NCBI GenBank assembly: GCA_016712635.1
Contig: JADJQS010000001.1
Span: 615,393 to 679,392, forward strand
DNA: 64,000 nt
Direction: 5' to 3'
Source of the DNA: Gammaproteobacteria bacterium
GTDB taxonomy: Bacteria; Pseudomonadota; Gammaproteobacteria; SZUA-140
Positions 9,077 to 19,837 of this stretch are shown here, in pieces; within the stretch, counting starts at the first letter, position 1; each line of letters begins with the position of its first letter. The notes below the pieces were generated by a model. That model saw only the letters and a program-made list of their open reading frames with translations, was not told the DNA's origin and did no database searches. The position numbers and the translations under genes are program-made.

Positions 9077-10981
9077 ATGTGCGGAATCGCCGGTTACCTG
9101 ACGCGCAAAGGCGCCGCCGAATACGCGGTGCTCAATCTCATGCTCGACCGGATCGCCCATCGCGGACCGGACGATCGCGGCGTCTGGACGGATGGACACG
9201 TGGGCCTGGGACACGTTCGCCTCAGCCTGCTCGATCTCACCGATCGAGGGCATCAGCCCGCCATGACACCCGATGGAACCGGCGTACTCGTCTACAACGG
9301 CGAGGTGTATAACTTCAGTGAATTGCGCCGACTCCTTGAACAGACTGGAGTCCGGTTCAACAGCCGAAGCGATACCGAAGTCGTGCTGCATGCCTTGCAT
9401 ACCTGGGGTCCCGAACGCGCCGTCACGCTCTTCAACGGCATGTTCGCCTTTGCATATTTCAACCGGCGCGACGGCACGCTCTGGCTCGGCCGGGACCGAC
9501 TGGGCATCAAGCCGCTCTATCTCGCGCGCACCGCATCGTCCCTGGTATTCGGTTCCGAGATCAAGGCATTGCTGGCACATCCCGAGATGGCGTGCCGGCC
9601 GGACATGCATGCCTTGGTAACGCAGCTGGTTTATGAACGGCTCGATGGTGGCTGGACCCTTTTCGAGGGCATTGAGTCCATACAGCCGGGCACGCTCGTC
9701 AGGATGCGGGGAGAAACATCGCACACGATCACATACTTTGACATCCTGCGTGACATCGACCCGCAGCGGATACTCGCTGGCGCAGGCATGAGCTTCATGA
9801 GCGCTGCCCAGCGCTTCGAGGAGCTTTTCCACTCCAGTGTCGAGCGGCACCTGATCTGTGACGCCCCGATCGCGGTCTTGTGCAGTGGAGGGCTGGACTC
9901 GAGCCTGATCACCGCCGCGGCGAAGGAACACAGGCCCGGTGTCGTGGCCTACGTCGCGGACATCGCCGGCATGGGGGGTGAAGAGGCGGCGCGCGCCGGA
10001 CGCGTCTGCGACCATCTCGGCGTCGAGCTGCGCCAGGTGCCGGTGGAAATCGCGGATTTCTACCGGCTGTGGCCACAGGCGATATGTGCCAATGATCAGC
10101 CGAACTATTTCGCCCAGAACGTCGCGGCCCTGGCGGTGGCGGATGCCATGCGCCGGGACGGTTTCAAGGCGGTGCTTGCCGGCGACGGGGCGGACGAGCT
10201 CTTCGGCGGCTATGCGTGGCAGGCCGACGCCTACAGGATGTGGCGCAGGAGGCGACTGCATGCCGCCTGGATCCGGGACAACGCACTGTTTCGCCTGCTG
10301 GGCCGGCTCAATCCGTTACTGGCGCCCCTGAACCTCGCGGCGCTGGCCGAGCGGCCGTTCGCCCACGTCCACCATCCTGGCGAAAGCGGACTCGCCGGAC
10401 CGAAGATCTGCGCCGTGGATGGGGCAAAGCGCCATCTGCGCGAGGCCGCGCTGTTTCGCCGCCTCGAATCCCTGCCGCTGCACGAAGAACGGGCCTTCCT
10501 TGCAAGATCCTGCGAGGACGTCTACGTTCATCTGGCGGAAATGCTGCGCACGAATGACCGCATGACCATGTGGCGGTCGATCGAAGCACGCGTCCCGTTT
10601 CTTGACAACGAACTGATCGACTTTGGCCTGCACCTCCCCTGCCGCATGAAATACCACCGCGGGGTGACCAAGCGCCTGGTTCACGCGCTCGCCCTCAAGC
10701 GACTCCCGCAGGACATCGTTCGCCGGCCGAAGATCGGATTTCACGCGCCCAGCTCACTCTGGTCAGGCCTCGCGGATTTCCTGCTCGGCGGCAGGCTCGC
10801 CGAGCTGCTCAAGTGGCGCAGTTCCGACCAGCAGGCGATCCTGCACATGTTCCGGAAACACCCGCGCATGCTTTATCGTCTGTTGAGCACGGAATTATGG
10901 GTACGCATCTATCTGCACGGGGAATCTCCCGCATCCCTGGGCGAATCGATGCTCCAGCTGCGCCTTAAGGCCGGATCGTGA
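9077..10981 (+). CDS. asnB: Asparagine synthase (glutamine-hydrolysing)
   Basis: A 634-residue two-domain enzyme that transfers the glutamine amide to aspartate or another carboxylate using ATP. The N-terminal nucleophile glutaminase domain starts MCGIAGY with catalytic Cys2 and contains RGPDDRG and YNGEVYN. The synthetase domain has the PP-loop LCSGGLDSSL near residue 276 and GDGADELFGGY near 372. Length fits the AsnB family used in both primary metabolism and specialised pathways. Two ATP-grasp genes follow within 1.4 kb, which raises the possibility that this paralogue serves a biosynthetic cluster rather than the asparagine pool. Confidence 0.93.
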   Translation: MCGIAGYLTRKGAAEYAVLNLMLDRIAHRGPDDRGVWTDGHVGLGHVRLSLLDLTDRGHQPAMTPDGTGVLVYNGEVYNFSELRRLLEQTGVRFNSRSDTEVVLHALHTWGPERAVTLFNGMFAFAYFNRRDGTLWLGRDRLGIKPLYLARTASSLVFGSEIKALLAHPEMACRPDMHALVTQLVYERLDGGWTLFEGIESIQPGTLVRMRGETSHTITYFDILRDIDPQRILAGAGMSFMSAAQRFEELFHSSVERHLICDAPIAVLCSGGLDSSLITAAAKEHRPGVVAYVADIAGMGGEEAARAGRVCDHLGVELRQVPVEIADFYRLWPQAICANDQPNYFAQNVAALAVADAMRRDGFKAVLAGDGADELFGGYAWQADAYRMWRRRRLHAAWIRDNALFRLLGRLNPLLAPLNLAALAERPFAHVHHPGESGLAGPKICAVDGAKRHLREAALFRRLESLPLHEERAFLARSCEDVYVHLAEMLRTNDRMTMWRSIEARVPFLDNELIDFGLHLPCRMKYHRGVTKRLVHALALKRLPQDIVRRPKIGFHAPSSLWSGLADFLLGGRLAELLKWRSSDQQAILHMFRKHPRMLYRLLSTELWVRIYLHGESPASLGESMLQLRLKAGS

Positions 10982-11074
10982 AACGGGAGCGACCGGACCC
11001 GGGAGACGCCGCGAATGCGCTGCCGGGCGGTCTGCGGCCGCGAAGATGGCGCAGCACGGAACGCCGCGCGGCCG

Positions 11075-12169
11075 CTAGGAGAACAGCCTGCGCAACAGGC
11101 CCTTTTTGCTGTGGTTGGGATAAAGTCGGGTCTTGTCCCAGCGGCCGAAGGCATGATGCCTGTCCAGACCGCGTGCCAGCTCGTCCGTGATGATTCCCGG
11201 CCTGCCCCGCTGCAGGCTGCTGCAACCCCATGAACTGTTGCCTTCGATGATCATCGGGCCCTGCGCCGTATAGGCAATATCCCAGGCGATGGTGCCCATG
11301 AAATGGAGTTTCCGTGACGCCTTCAATGCCAGCTCGACGACGTCGTCGAATCCTTCGAACTCCGCGTCCAGCAGGCCGATACCCGTTTTTCTGTCATGGG
11401 TGATCAGCTCACGCAAGCCGAAGTCGTATGCGCAGTAGGGCCTGCCGCGCGCATCGAGATTGATCTGCACGCCCCCCTGGGCGTTATTGTCGACCACGGC
11501 CCCGGCGGCGCCGATCTTTACCGAGGTCGCCGCGCAATGCCACCGGCCGTCCCGGGTTTTTATGGTCACGACGCGAAACGTGTTGAGACAGCCGGGATTC
11601 AACCGCTCCAGCAGGCCTGTGTTTCCGACCCGCTCCTCGATCAGGTATCCCCGCTGCATACGCCCGCTCAACTCGGCCCATAAGACTTCCCGTGTGCAGG
11701 GCCTGTTCGCCGAATACAGCCGGCCATCCCGCTTTCCCACCAGCCAGATACTGTTTCCACCGGCGCTGCTGATGGATTTCACCATGACATCGCGTTCAAG
11801 GGTGTCGAGAAATTCGTAGAATCGCTGTTCTCCCTCGATCCCAAGCCCGGGCCCGAGCGTGGCGATCAAACGCGGGGTAGGCAGTCCGAAGCCGATGAAC
11901 AGATGTTTCTGTATATATTTGTCGTTCAGCGCTATCGTGAATTTGAACTGATTGTTTTCGAACGGCCAGTAGCGAGACCCTCCCAAGGCCACGTAGCGGC
12001 CCTTTTCCTCCCAGCTTTTCCGGGTTTTGTAGAATTCGAAGAAGTAATAGTCCTTGACGCTGAAATTTATAATGAGCTTGTGCAGGACGATGTCCACAAG
12101 CTGCAGCGGAACGCTGCGATAGGGTGCTGCCTCCCTCATGTGGGAGAGCAATGTGTTAAACATCTTCAT
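11075..12169 (-). CDS. Sugar-transfer-associated ATP-grasp family protein
   Basis: About 364 residues resembling the ATP-grasp domain found near polysaccharide or glycosyl-transfer genes. The C-terminal half has the ATP-grasp features: VMVKSISSAGG lysine segment, LIEERV, a GGVQINLD tract and the metal-binding tail WDIAYTAQGPMIIEGNSSWG. It should activate a carboxylate as acyl phosphate and ligate it to an amine or thiol; substrates are unknown. The frame stays open to 12622, but that part overlaps the divergent ATP-grasp gene, so I start at Met 12169 (weak AGG upstream). It faces asnB tail-to-tail. Confidence 0.75.
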   Translation of the reverse strand: MKMFNTLLSHMREAAPYRSVPLQLVDIVLHKLIINFSVKDYYFFEFYKTRKSWEEKGRYVALGGSRYWPFENNQFKFTIALNDKYIQKHLFIGFGLPTPRLIATLGPGLGIEGEQRFYEFLDTLERDVMVKSISSAGGNSIWLVGKRDGRLYSANRPCTREVLWAELSGRMQRGYLIEERVGNTGLLERLNPGCLNTFRVVTIKTRDGRWHCAATSVKIGAAGAVVDNNAQGGVQINLDARGRPYCAYDFGLRELITHDRKTGIGLLDAEFEGFDDVVELALKASRKLHFMGTIAWDIAYTAQGPMIIEGNSSWGCSSLQRGRPGIITDELARGLDRHHAFGRWDKTRLYPNHSKKGLLRRLFS

Positions 12170-12308
12170 GATGGATATGACCTGAATGCGCACGCCCGGG
12201 ACAGGCGCTTGACGCAACCTTATCGTGGCTGCTGACTCATGATAGTTTACATGAGTAGCTTGCGATATCCTGCTCCGGAGGAGAGCCCGACCGTATTCCA
12301 TTGACCAT

Positions 12309-13502
12309 ATGACAGCCATCAGCCCCCGCGTCCGCTTGATCGACCTCTGCGGCCCCGGCCACCTGTTCAATTCCCGGGTGCCGGACAATGCAGCAGCGTG
12401 GGTCTTCGAATCTGCCGCCGTCGCCGACGCCTCCACCGGAAACCAGCTGACTGTACTGGGGAATATGCCGGTGCTTTGCAGTGCCGGCGTCGCCACGGAA
12501 AACGGCCTGGGCCTGCTGCGCGAGCTCGGATTCGAGCTGGAAGCCGAACTCGTGACCTTTACCGATGCCGCCGACCGTATGGACAAACTGAGGGAGCTGG
12601 CGCAACGCGACCTCATCTTCATTGATCAGCATGCCCAGCCCGAGGCCTCGCTGCAGCCCGGGGAGAGCTGGGTCGATCCCGCACTGCTGTCATCGCTGAA
12701 CAACAAACGCAATCTGTCCCGGTGGGTGCCGGCCGAACTCGTGCCGCAGCGTGAAAACTGCGCCCTGGCCGCGCTGGACCATCTGAAAACAGCACCCGGG
12801 CGATTCCCCCTGCTGCTGAAGGCGGTGACGGATTCGAGCTGCGGCAGCGGCAAGGGGGTCCTGCTGCTTCGCGCCGCATCCGAAGTCGACGCGGCACGGG
12901 AATTCTTCGCCGCGTGCGACAGCGTCATCATTGAAGAGTACCTCGACATGACGCGCAACCTGTGCGTCAACTTCGCAGTATTCGACGACGGCAGGATCGA
13001 GTACCTCGGCGCGGCGCAGCAGATCATCAGCGACGGGCTGCGCTATCTGGGCAACTGGCTGGAGCCTGCCGGCGCTGAACCCGCCGCGCTGATAGAGGCC
13101 GGAATCGACATCATGCGTAACGCCTGTCGGCACGGTTATCGCGGCTTCGCGGGATTCGATGCCGCTGTCGGAACAGATGGCCGGTTTCACATCTATGATC
13201 TCAATTTCCGCTTCAACGGCTCCACCGCGCCGCTGTTGCTGTATGACTCGCTGGCGGCGCGCCTGGGACTGCCCGTCGCGAAGTATGGCGCCTGGAAATA
13301 CAAGGGTGGCTTCGAGGATATGATGCCGCGTCTGCGCATCGCGATCGAACGATATCAACTCATGCCGTTCGGCATGTTCGACCCTTCACGCTGCGGGGTC
13401 GCGTACGAGCCTGTGCCACGCATATCAGCCATGCTGTTCGGATCCTCGCGGGAAGAGGTCGACGAGAAGGAAAAGGGGTTGGCCGCGCTGGGTTTTTATT
13501 GA
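12309..13502 (+). CDS. ATP-grasp domain protein, putative carboxylate-amine ligase
   Basis: A 397-residue protein with an N-terminal alpha/beta domain (residues 1-120) and a C-terminal ATP-grasp fold. Visible elements are LLLKAVTDSSCGSGKGVLL (ATP-binding lysine and glycine loop), VIIEEYLD, and the metal site in GFDAAVGTDGRFHIYDLNFRFNGS with Asp and Asn. Members of this fold form amide or peptide bonds. It is divergent from the other ATP-grasp gene across a 139-base spacer, so they may share control. Substrates cannot be read from the sequence. Confidence 0.75.
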   Translation: MTAISPRVRLIDLCGPGHLFNSRVPDNAAAWVFESAAVADASTGNQLTVLGNMPVLCSAGVATENGLGLLRELGFELEAELVTFTDAADRMDKLRELAQRDLIFIDQHAQPEASLQPGESWVDPALLSSLNNKRNLSRWVPAELVPQRENCALAALDHLKTAPGRFPLLLKAVTDSSCGSGKGVLLLRAASEVDAAREFFAACDSVIIEEYLDMTRNLCVNFAVFDDGRIEYLGAAQQIISDGLRYLGNWLEPAGAEPAALIEAGIDIMRNACRHGYRGFAGFDAAVGTDGRFHIYDLNFRFNGSTAPLLLYDSLAARLGLPVAKYGAWKYKGGFEDMMPRLRIAIERYQLMPFGMFDPSRCGVAYEPVPRISAMLFGSSREEVDEKEKGLAALGFY

Positions 13503-13653
13503 GACCTGGTCCGGACTCGCGCCAGGCATCAGTTACCCAGGCGAAGCGACCGCTTAGCTCCGCCCAAAACACATCCCGGACATCCGGCCACGGATTTCGC
13601 CTGCCCACGCAGTGATGCGCGCGGAAACGTGCCATGTGTTTTCCCCGGAGACA

Positions 13654-13938
13654 CTACCCCCCGCTCAGGGCGCACAGGATGTGGACACGGTCATCCGGCC
13701 GGAGCGCCCGGGCCAGATCCTCCGCCTCCGTCTCGTTGATGAAGATCCTGATATGCCGGCGGATCCGGTCCTGTTCGTCGATGATCCTGAAGCGCATGCC
13801 CGGATACGACTCATCGAGCTGACGCAGCAGTTCATCGAGCGTGGCGCCCTGCGCATCGACGACCTCGGACTGCGCTGTATACGTGCGCAGGGGCGAAGGG
13901 ATGTAGACCCGCACGTGAAGACCCGGCGCCGCCGTCAC
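13654..13938 (-). CDS. MoaD/ThiS-family ubiquitin-like sulfur carrier
   Basis: The 94-residue product has a beta-grasp pattern: HVRVYIPSPLRTYT strand, a TLDELLRQLDESYPG helix, an IRIFINETEAEDL strand pair, then DRVHILCALSGG ending in the C-terminal Gly-Gly used for adenylation and thiocarboxylation. The start is a GTG overlapping the stop of the preceding gene (GTGA), so the two are translationally coupled. Its partner is a BNR-repeat protein rather than a molybdopterin or thiamine gene, so the sulfur acceptor is unknown. Confidence 0.8.
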   Translation of the reverse strand: MTAAPGLHVRVYIPSPLRTYTAQSEVVDAQGATLDELLRQLDESYPGMRFRIIDEQDRIRRHIRIFINETEAEDLARALRPDDRVHILCALSGG

Positions 13939-15068
13939 CAGGCGGCGGTTTCCAGTGCGTAGATCTCCGGCAGATGCCGCGCCAGGCAGGTCCAGGAGCC
14001 GCCCTCGTTCGCACTGCCCCACACCTCGCCGGCCGTCGTGCCCAGGTACAGGCCCACCTTGGGCCGGTCATCGCAGGTCATCGCCTGGCGGAAGACGGTG
14101 AACCAGGCGTCCCTCTGCGGAAATCCCTTGTCGAGGCGCCGCCAGCGCCTGCCGCCGTCGCGCGTGCCGTAGACCGCGGGCCTGCCGTCGGGCGACGTGC
14201 GCGGCCAGACCGCGGTCCCGTCCATCGGGAACACCCACGCGGTGTCCGGATCGCGCGGGTGCAGCACGATGGGAAAACCGATATCGCCGACCTTCTTCGG
14301 CATGTTGTCACCGATGCGGACCCAGCGCCCCTCCGGCCGCTCCATGCGGTAGATGCCGCAGTGGTTCTGCTGGTACAGCCGGTCCGGCAGCAGGGGATGC
14401 AGGCGGATGCAATGCGGATCATGGCCGTATTCCGGATCCTTGACCGGAAGGAAATCGGCGGCGCAGCCGCGGTTCAGCGGCGTCCACGAGCGTCCCATGT
14501 CGACGGACTCGAAAACGCCTCCGCTCGAACAGCCCAGGTACAGGTGCGCGGGGTCGCGCGGATCAATGTTGATCGAGTGCAGCTTCGGCCCGTCCGGCGT
14601 GCCGTCCTTCTCGCCACCCGTCCACGCCTCGAGCATCGGGTTCCCGTTGAAGCCGGCCACTCCCTCCCAGCTTGCCCCGCCATCCGCGGAACGAAACAGT
14701 CCCTGCGGCGAGGAACCGGCGTACCAGACGCCGGGTTCCGAGGCATGCCCAGGCGTCAGCCAGAAGACGTGGTTGACCGTGCGACCCTTGCCGCCGGCCG
14801 GCGCCCTGGAAAAGGCGGGCGGCCGCGCGGACTCCTGCCAGGTCCTGCCGCGGTCGGTCGAGCGAAACACCGTCGGTCCGAGATGGCCGGTCTTGCAGGC
14901 CATCAGCAGCAGCTTCGGATCGCGCGGATCCTGCACCAGGTGATTGACGATGTGGCCGAGAAAGATTGGCCTGGATAGACTCCACTGCCTGCGCTTCGCA
15001 TCGGAGCGCAGGATGAATGCCCCTTTGCGCGTCGCTATCAGCAGGGCCTGTCGTCGGGTCGCCCCCAT
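13935..15068 (-). CDS. BNR/YVTN-repeat beta-propeller protein (sialidase-like fold)
   Basis: A 377-residue cytoplasmic-looking protein with repeated Asp-box motifs (STDRGRTWQ, SADGGASWEG, SVDMGRSWTP, TRDGGRRWRR, SANEGGSWTC), so about six propeller blades. The classic sialidase catalytic set is not obvious, and glycosidase activity should not be assumed. A GGGGAGGTGAGC ribosome site fixes the start at 15068, although the frame is open upstream. The following MoaD-like gene overlaps its stop codon, pointing to a functional pair that may depend on sulfur transfer or covalent tagging. Confidence 0.8.
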   Translation of the reverse strand: MGATRRQALLIATRKGAFILRSDAKRRQWSLSRPIFLGHIVNHLVQDPRDPKLLLMACKTGHLGPTVFRSTDRGRTWQESARPPAFSRAPAGGKGRTVNHVFWLTPGHASEPGVWYAGSSPQGLFRSADGGASWEGVAGFNGNPMLEAWTGGEKDGTPDGPKLHSINIDPRDPAHLYLGCSSGGVFESVDMGRSWTPLNRGCAADFLPVKDPEYGHDPHCIRLHPLLPDRLYQQNHCGIYRMERPEGRWVRIGDNMPKKVGDIGFPIVLHPRDPDTAWVFPMDGTAVWPRTSPDGRPAVYGTRDGGRRWRRLDKGFPQRDAWFTVFRQAMTCDDRPKVGLYLGTTAGEVWGSANEGGSWTCLARHLPEIYALETAAW

Positions 15069-15234
15069 GCTCACCTCCCCGGTCATTGCCTGGTTGTGAA
15101 TCGTCCTGCCGTCGCCCGCATCGGGCAATGGCTGAAGTCGGAACGATAACGCCAAACCCCACGGAACGGAATAGCGCAGCGAAAAGCGCCGAATTAACAG
15201 CGCCGTTTTCGTCCATGCGCGGGAAAGACGCGCC

Positions 15235-15615
15235 CTACGTAGATGTACCGCCCTCCCGGCGACCGGGAAAGGAAACCTCGAGCACCACGCAGCCGGTATC
15301 CGTGCGGAATGGACCGTGCCGCTCGCCGGGCGGCCGGCTGGCGTAGTGGCCCGCCTCCAGCCACAGCCCGAAGGCCGCGTCGTACAGGCGGCCGCTGACG
15401 ATGAAGATCTCCTCGGGATAGTCATGGGATTTGCCGCCGAACGCCGTCGTATCCGCGCCGGGATGGAAGCGCGTCAGGCGCGTGTACTCGCCGGTGTCCG
15501 GATCCAGGCTCAGCGTGAGTTCATCCGCCATCCCCTCCAGCCCGCGCACCGGCAGCCAGTGGCCGGTCGCCCCGGGCCGCAGCGGATTCCAGTAGGTGAC
15601 GGTGGATTTGGTCAT
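15235..15615 (-). CDS. Cupin-domain protein (ChrR-like)
   Basis: A 126-residue single cupin barrel. Motif 1 is weakened (HPGADTTAFGGKSHDYPEEIFIVSG with an EEIFIVSGR core), and motif 2 is GHYASRPPGERHGPF with a His. This resembles the cupin half of ChrR-type anti-sigma factors, which bind a metal, but no zinc-binding anti-sigma domain is fused. Its ATG overlaps the stop codon of the DUF1289 gene (ATGA), so the two are cotranslated. Confidence 0.75.
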   Translation of the reverse strand: MTKSTVTYWNPLRPGATGHWLPVRGLEGMADELTLSLDPDTGEYTRLTRFHPGADTTAFGGKSHDYPEEIFIVSGRLYDAAFGLWLEAGHYASRPPGERHGPFRTDTGCVVLEVSFPGRREGGTST

Positions 15616-15842
15616 GGCTGGGCGTCGGGGGACGGCGGTCGGCGCGACTGCGCTTGCCGCCCGGCCGCGCGCTCGCGGCAGCGCGCGAGGATCGCCCGCT
15701 TCTCGTCTTCGCCCGCCGCGCCCCATCCCGTGATCTCCGCGAGGGTGCGGAAGCATCCCAGGCAGATGTCGTTCGCATCGAGGCAGCAGTTGCGCACGCA
15801 GGGAGAGGGGATATCGCGATCGGGAGGACTCGAGCTGTTCAT
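15612..15842 (-). CDS. DUF1289 family small Cys-rich protein
   Basis: A 76-residue protein with the family signature SPCVRNCCLDANDICLGCFRTLAEI: cysteines spaced C-x3-CC-x6-C-x2-C, suggesting a zinc or iron-sulfur site. DUF1289 (YdhL-like) proteins are widespread in Proteobacteria and functionally uncharacterised. It lies 32 bases after uvrD and overlaps the downstream cupin gene by four bases, forming a uvrD-DUF1289-cupin transcription unit. Confidence 0.85.
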   Translation of the reverse strand: MNSSSPPDRDIPSPCVRNCCLDANDICLGCFRTLAEITGWGAAGEDEKRAILARCRERAAGRQAQSRRPPSPDAQP

Positions 15843-15874
15843 TGTCGGCGCATGCAGGCCGGAGAACCGGCTTC

Positions 15875-18049
<2,175 letters not shown>

Positions 18050-18108
18050 GGGCGATCGCTTACGTATTCAATTTAAAATCAAGGCGGCAGACGCCGGAAG
18101 CGGGTTAT

Positions 18109-18217
18109 GGGGACGGATTTCAAATCGATCCCCGGCCACATATACCGATGTGGTGGCATTGTAGCAGACTGCCCCCTGCAATTTGACGGAAAGGGGACAG
18201 ATTTCAAATCTGTCCCC
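18109..18217. repeat. Two GGGGACAGATTT-type palindromes
   Basis: 18193-18217 is a perfect 25-base palindrome-with-centre (GGGGACAGATTT, C, AAATCTGTCCCC). 18109-18133 is a diverged copy (GGGGACGGATTT...AAATCGATCCCC). They lie in the uvrD/ROK-kinase divergent spacer and belong to a family repeated at about eight loci in this window, always between genes. Confidence 0.85.
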
Positions 18218-18295
18218 TCTATATAATGGACACTGCAGGGTCAACCTGCAGCGCGGGATCTATACGAGGCTGCGTCGGGCAGCGGGAGTTGCGCC

Positions 18296-19174
18296 ATGAC
18301 GGAACGCATCGGCATCGACCTGGGCGGGACCAAGATCGAGGGCGTGGTGATGTCGCGCGAGCGGGAGATCCTGCGCCGTGAGCGCATCGCCACCCCGCAT
18401 ACCTTCCATGAGGTCGTGCGCGCGGTGGCGGATCTGGTCGCCGCCCTGTGGCAGACCGCCCCCGGCGCCTCGGTCGGCATCGGCACCCCCGGCGCGAGCG
18501 ACGCGGCCGGCCTGATCTACAACAGCAACTCGGTGTGCCTCAACGGCCGCCCGCTGCGCGCCGACATCGAGGCCGCCATCGGCAAGCCGGTGCGCATGGT
18601 CAACGACGCCAACTGCCTCGCCCTGTCGGAGGCGACCGACGGCGCGGCCGCGGGGGCGGAAGTAGTGTTCGGCGTGATCCTCGGCACCGGCGTGGGCGGC
18701 GGCGTGGTGGTGCGCGGCCGTGTGCTGTCGGGCCCGCACGGCATCGCCGGCGAATGGGGCCACAATCCGCTCAACCTCCAGGGGCCGAAGTGCTATTGCG
18801 GCCGGCGCGGCTGCGTCGAGACCTACCTGTCCGGTCCCGCCTTCGCGGCCGACTTCCGGCGCGCGGGCGGCGCGGCGCTCAAGCCGGCGGAGATCATGGC
18901 GGCGGCTCGGCAGGGCGAGCCGCTCGCCTCGGCCTGCCGCGCGCGCTATCTCGAACGCTTCGGCCGCGCGCTCGCGGTGGCGGTCAACATCCTCGACCCC
19001 GACGTCATCGTGCTCGGCGGCGGGATGTCCAACGTCGACGAGCTTTATACCGAGGGTCCGGAACGGGTGCGCCGCCACGTCTTCCATCCGGACTGGCGCG
19101 GACGCATCGTCCGGAACCGCTGGGGCGATTCGTCGGGGGTACGGGGGGCAGCGTGGCTGTGGGACGAGGCGTGA
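18296..19174 (+). CDS. ROK-family sugar kinase (fructokinase/N-acetylhexosamine kinase type)
   Basis: A 292-residue cytoplasmic kinase. The phosphate-binding loop is GIDLGGTKIEG (residues 6-16), the catalytic Asp is in MVNDANC, and the ROK zinc site is complete (GEWGHNPL histidine plus CYCGRRGCVE). ROK enzymes of this length phosphorylate glucose, fructose, mannose or N-acetyl amino sugars; the exact sugar cannot be told. The stop codon lies inside the start of a heptamer repeat array, so the last residues (DEA) are encoded by repeat sequence. Confidence 0.88.
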   Translation: MTERIGIDLGGTKIEGVVMSREREILRRERIATPHTFHEVVRAVADLVAALWQTAPGASVGIGTPGASDAAGLIYNSNSVCLNGRPLRADIEAAIGKPVRMVNDANCLALSEATDGAAAGAEVVFGVILGTGVGGGVVVRGRVLSGPHGIAGEWGHNPLNLQGPKCYCGRRGCVETYLSGPAFAADFRRAGGAALKPAEIMAAARQGEPLASACRARYLERFGRALAVAVNILDPDVIVLGGGMSNVDELYTEGPERVRRHVFHPDWRGRIVRNRWGDSSGVRGAAWLWDEA

Positions 19175-19322
19175 GGCGTGAGGCGTGAGGCGTGAGGCGT
19201 GAGGCGTGAGGCGTGAGGCGTGAGGCGGAAAAGCCTCGCCTTCGTCATATTTCCTGACAAGTACTTTGTAAATATTTTGTTTTTGCTCTTCCCGCTTAAC
19301 GCCTGACACCTCACGCCTCACC
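19166..19322. repeat. Facing heptamer array, GAGGCGT x9 with inverted partner
   Basis: 19166-19228 is nine head-to-tail copies of GAGGCGT (the last ends in G). At 19301-19322 the inverse units (ACACCTCACGCCTCA) face it across about 70 AT-rich bases containing TACTTTGTAAAT. The left arm supplies the TGA stop of the ROK gene, and the right arm overlaps the stop of the convergent pentapeptide gene. A matching element lies at 21712-21892. Confidence 0.85.
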
Positions 19323-19707
19323 CTTCATTTTTATCCACCACCCTGATTCTCAGCCCCGCAAACGTGCCGGCGGATGTATACGCGGCCGGCAGCCGCGTCC
19401 CGGCGAGCACGGCGCCATCAAGCTTGGCGCCGGAGAGATCCGCCTGCGACAGGTCGGCGCCCGTGAGGTCGGCGCCGGAGAGATCGGCGCCGGACAGCCG
19501 TGCCTGTGCGAGGTCGGCGCCGGCGAGCCTGGCGAGGCGCAGGTCGGCGTGCGCGAGGTTCGCCCGCGTGAGTCTCGCCCCGCACAGATCGAGCTGTACC
19601 AGGTTTGCCTCGGGCAGCTCCGCCTCCGCGAGGTCCGCGCCCGCCAGCGTGTCGGCCTCGAGGCGCAGCAGGCGGATGAAGCCCTTCTTGTCGTAGATCT
19701 CGATCAT
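19318..19707 (-). CDS. Pentapeptide-repeat protein
   Basis: The 129-residue protein consists of a 20-residue head (MIEIYDKKGFIRLLRLEA) and about 16 A(D/N)Lxx pentapeptides (ADLAE, ANLVQ, ADLSG and so on), which should form a right-handed quadrilateral beta-helix. Roles of such proteins range from DNA mimicry to scaffolding; nothing here specifies one. The start at 19707 has GGGGAAC upstream. The C-terminal codons run into the heptamer repeat. Confidence 0.8.
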   Translation of the reverse strand: MIEIYDKKGFIRLLRLEADTLAGADLAEAELPEANLVQLDLCGARLTRANLAHADLRLARLAGADLAQARLSGADLSGADLTGADLSQADLSGAKLDGAVLAGTRLPAAYTSAGTFAGLRIRVVDKNEG

Positions 19708-19724
19708 ATGTTCCCCACGCATGA

Positions 19725-19837
19725 GGGGACGGATTTATCAATCCGTCCCCGGGTTTTCCTCAACTCAGTCTCAGCATCACGGGGACAGATTGTAAAATCT
19801 GTCCCCTCTTCCTGAGGAAAAGGTAAATCTGTCCCTG
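19725..19837. repeat. Cluster of GGGGACAGATTT-type palindromes
   Basis: Two complete copies (19725-19750 with GGACGGATTT arms, 19781-19806 with GGACAGATT arms) and a half copy near 19825 (AAATCTGTCCC). They fill the spacer between the pentapeptide gene and the PfkB kinase gene. Confidence 0.85.

Noticed and set aside
13565..13641. AAAACACAT/ATGTGTTTT inverted repeat
   Set aside because: Nine-base arms are separated by 59 bases, with no known role; chance is likely.
19166..19228. Heptamer array considered as a CRISPR or VNTR
   Set aside because: The units have no spacers and are only seven bases, so it is not CRISPR; it is listed as a repeat family instead.
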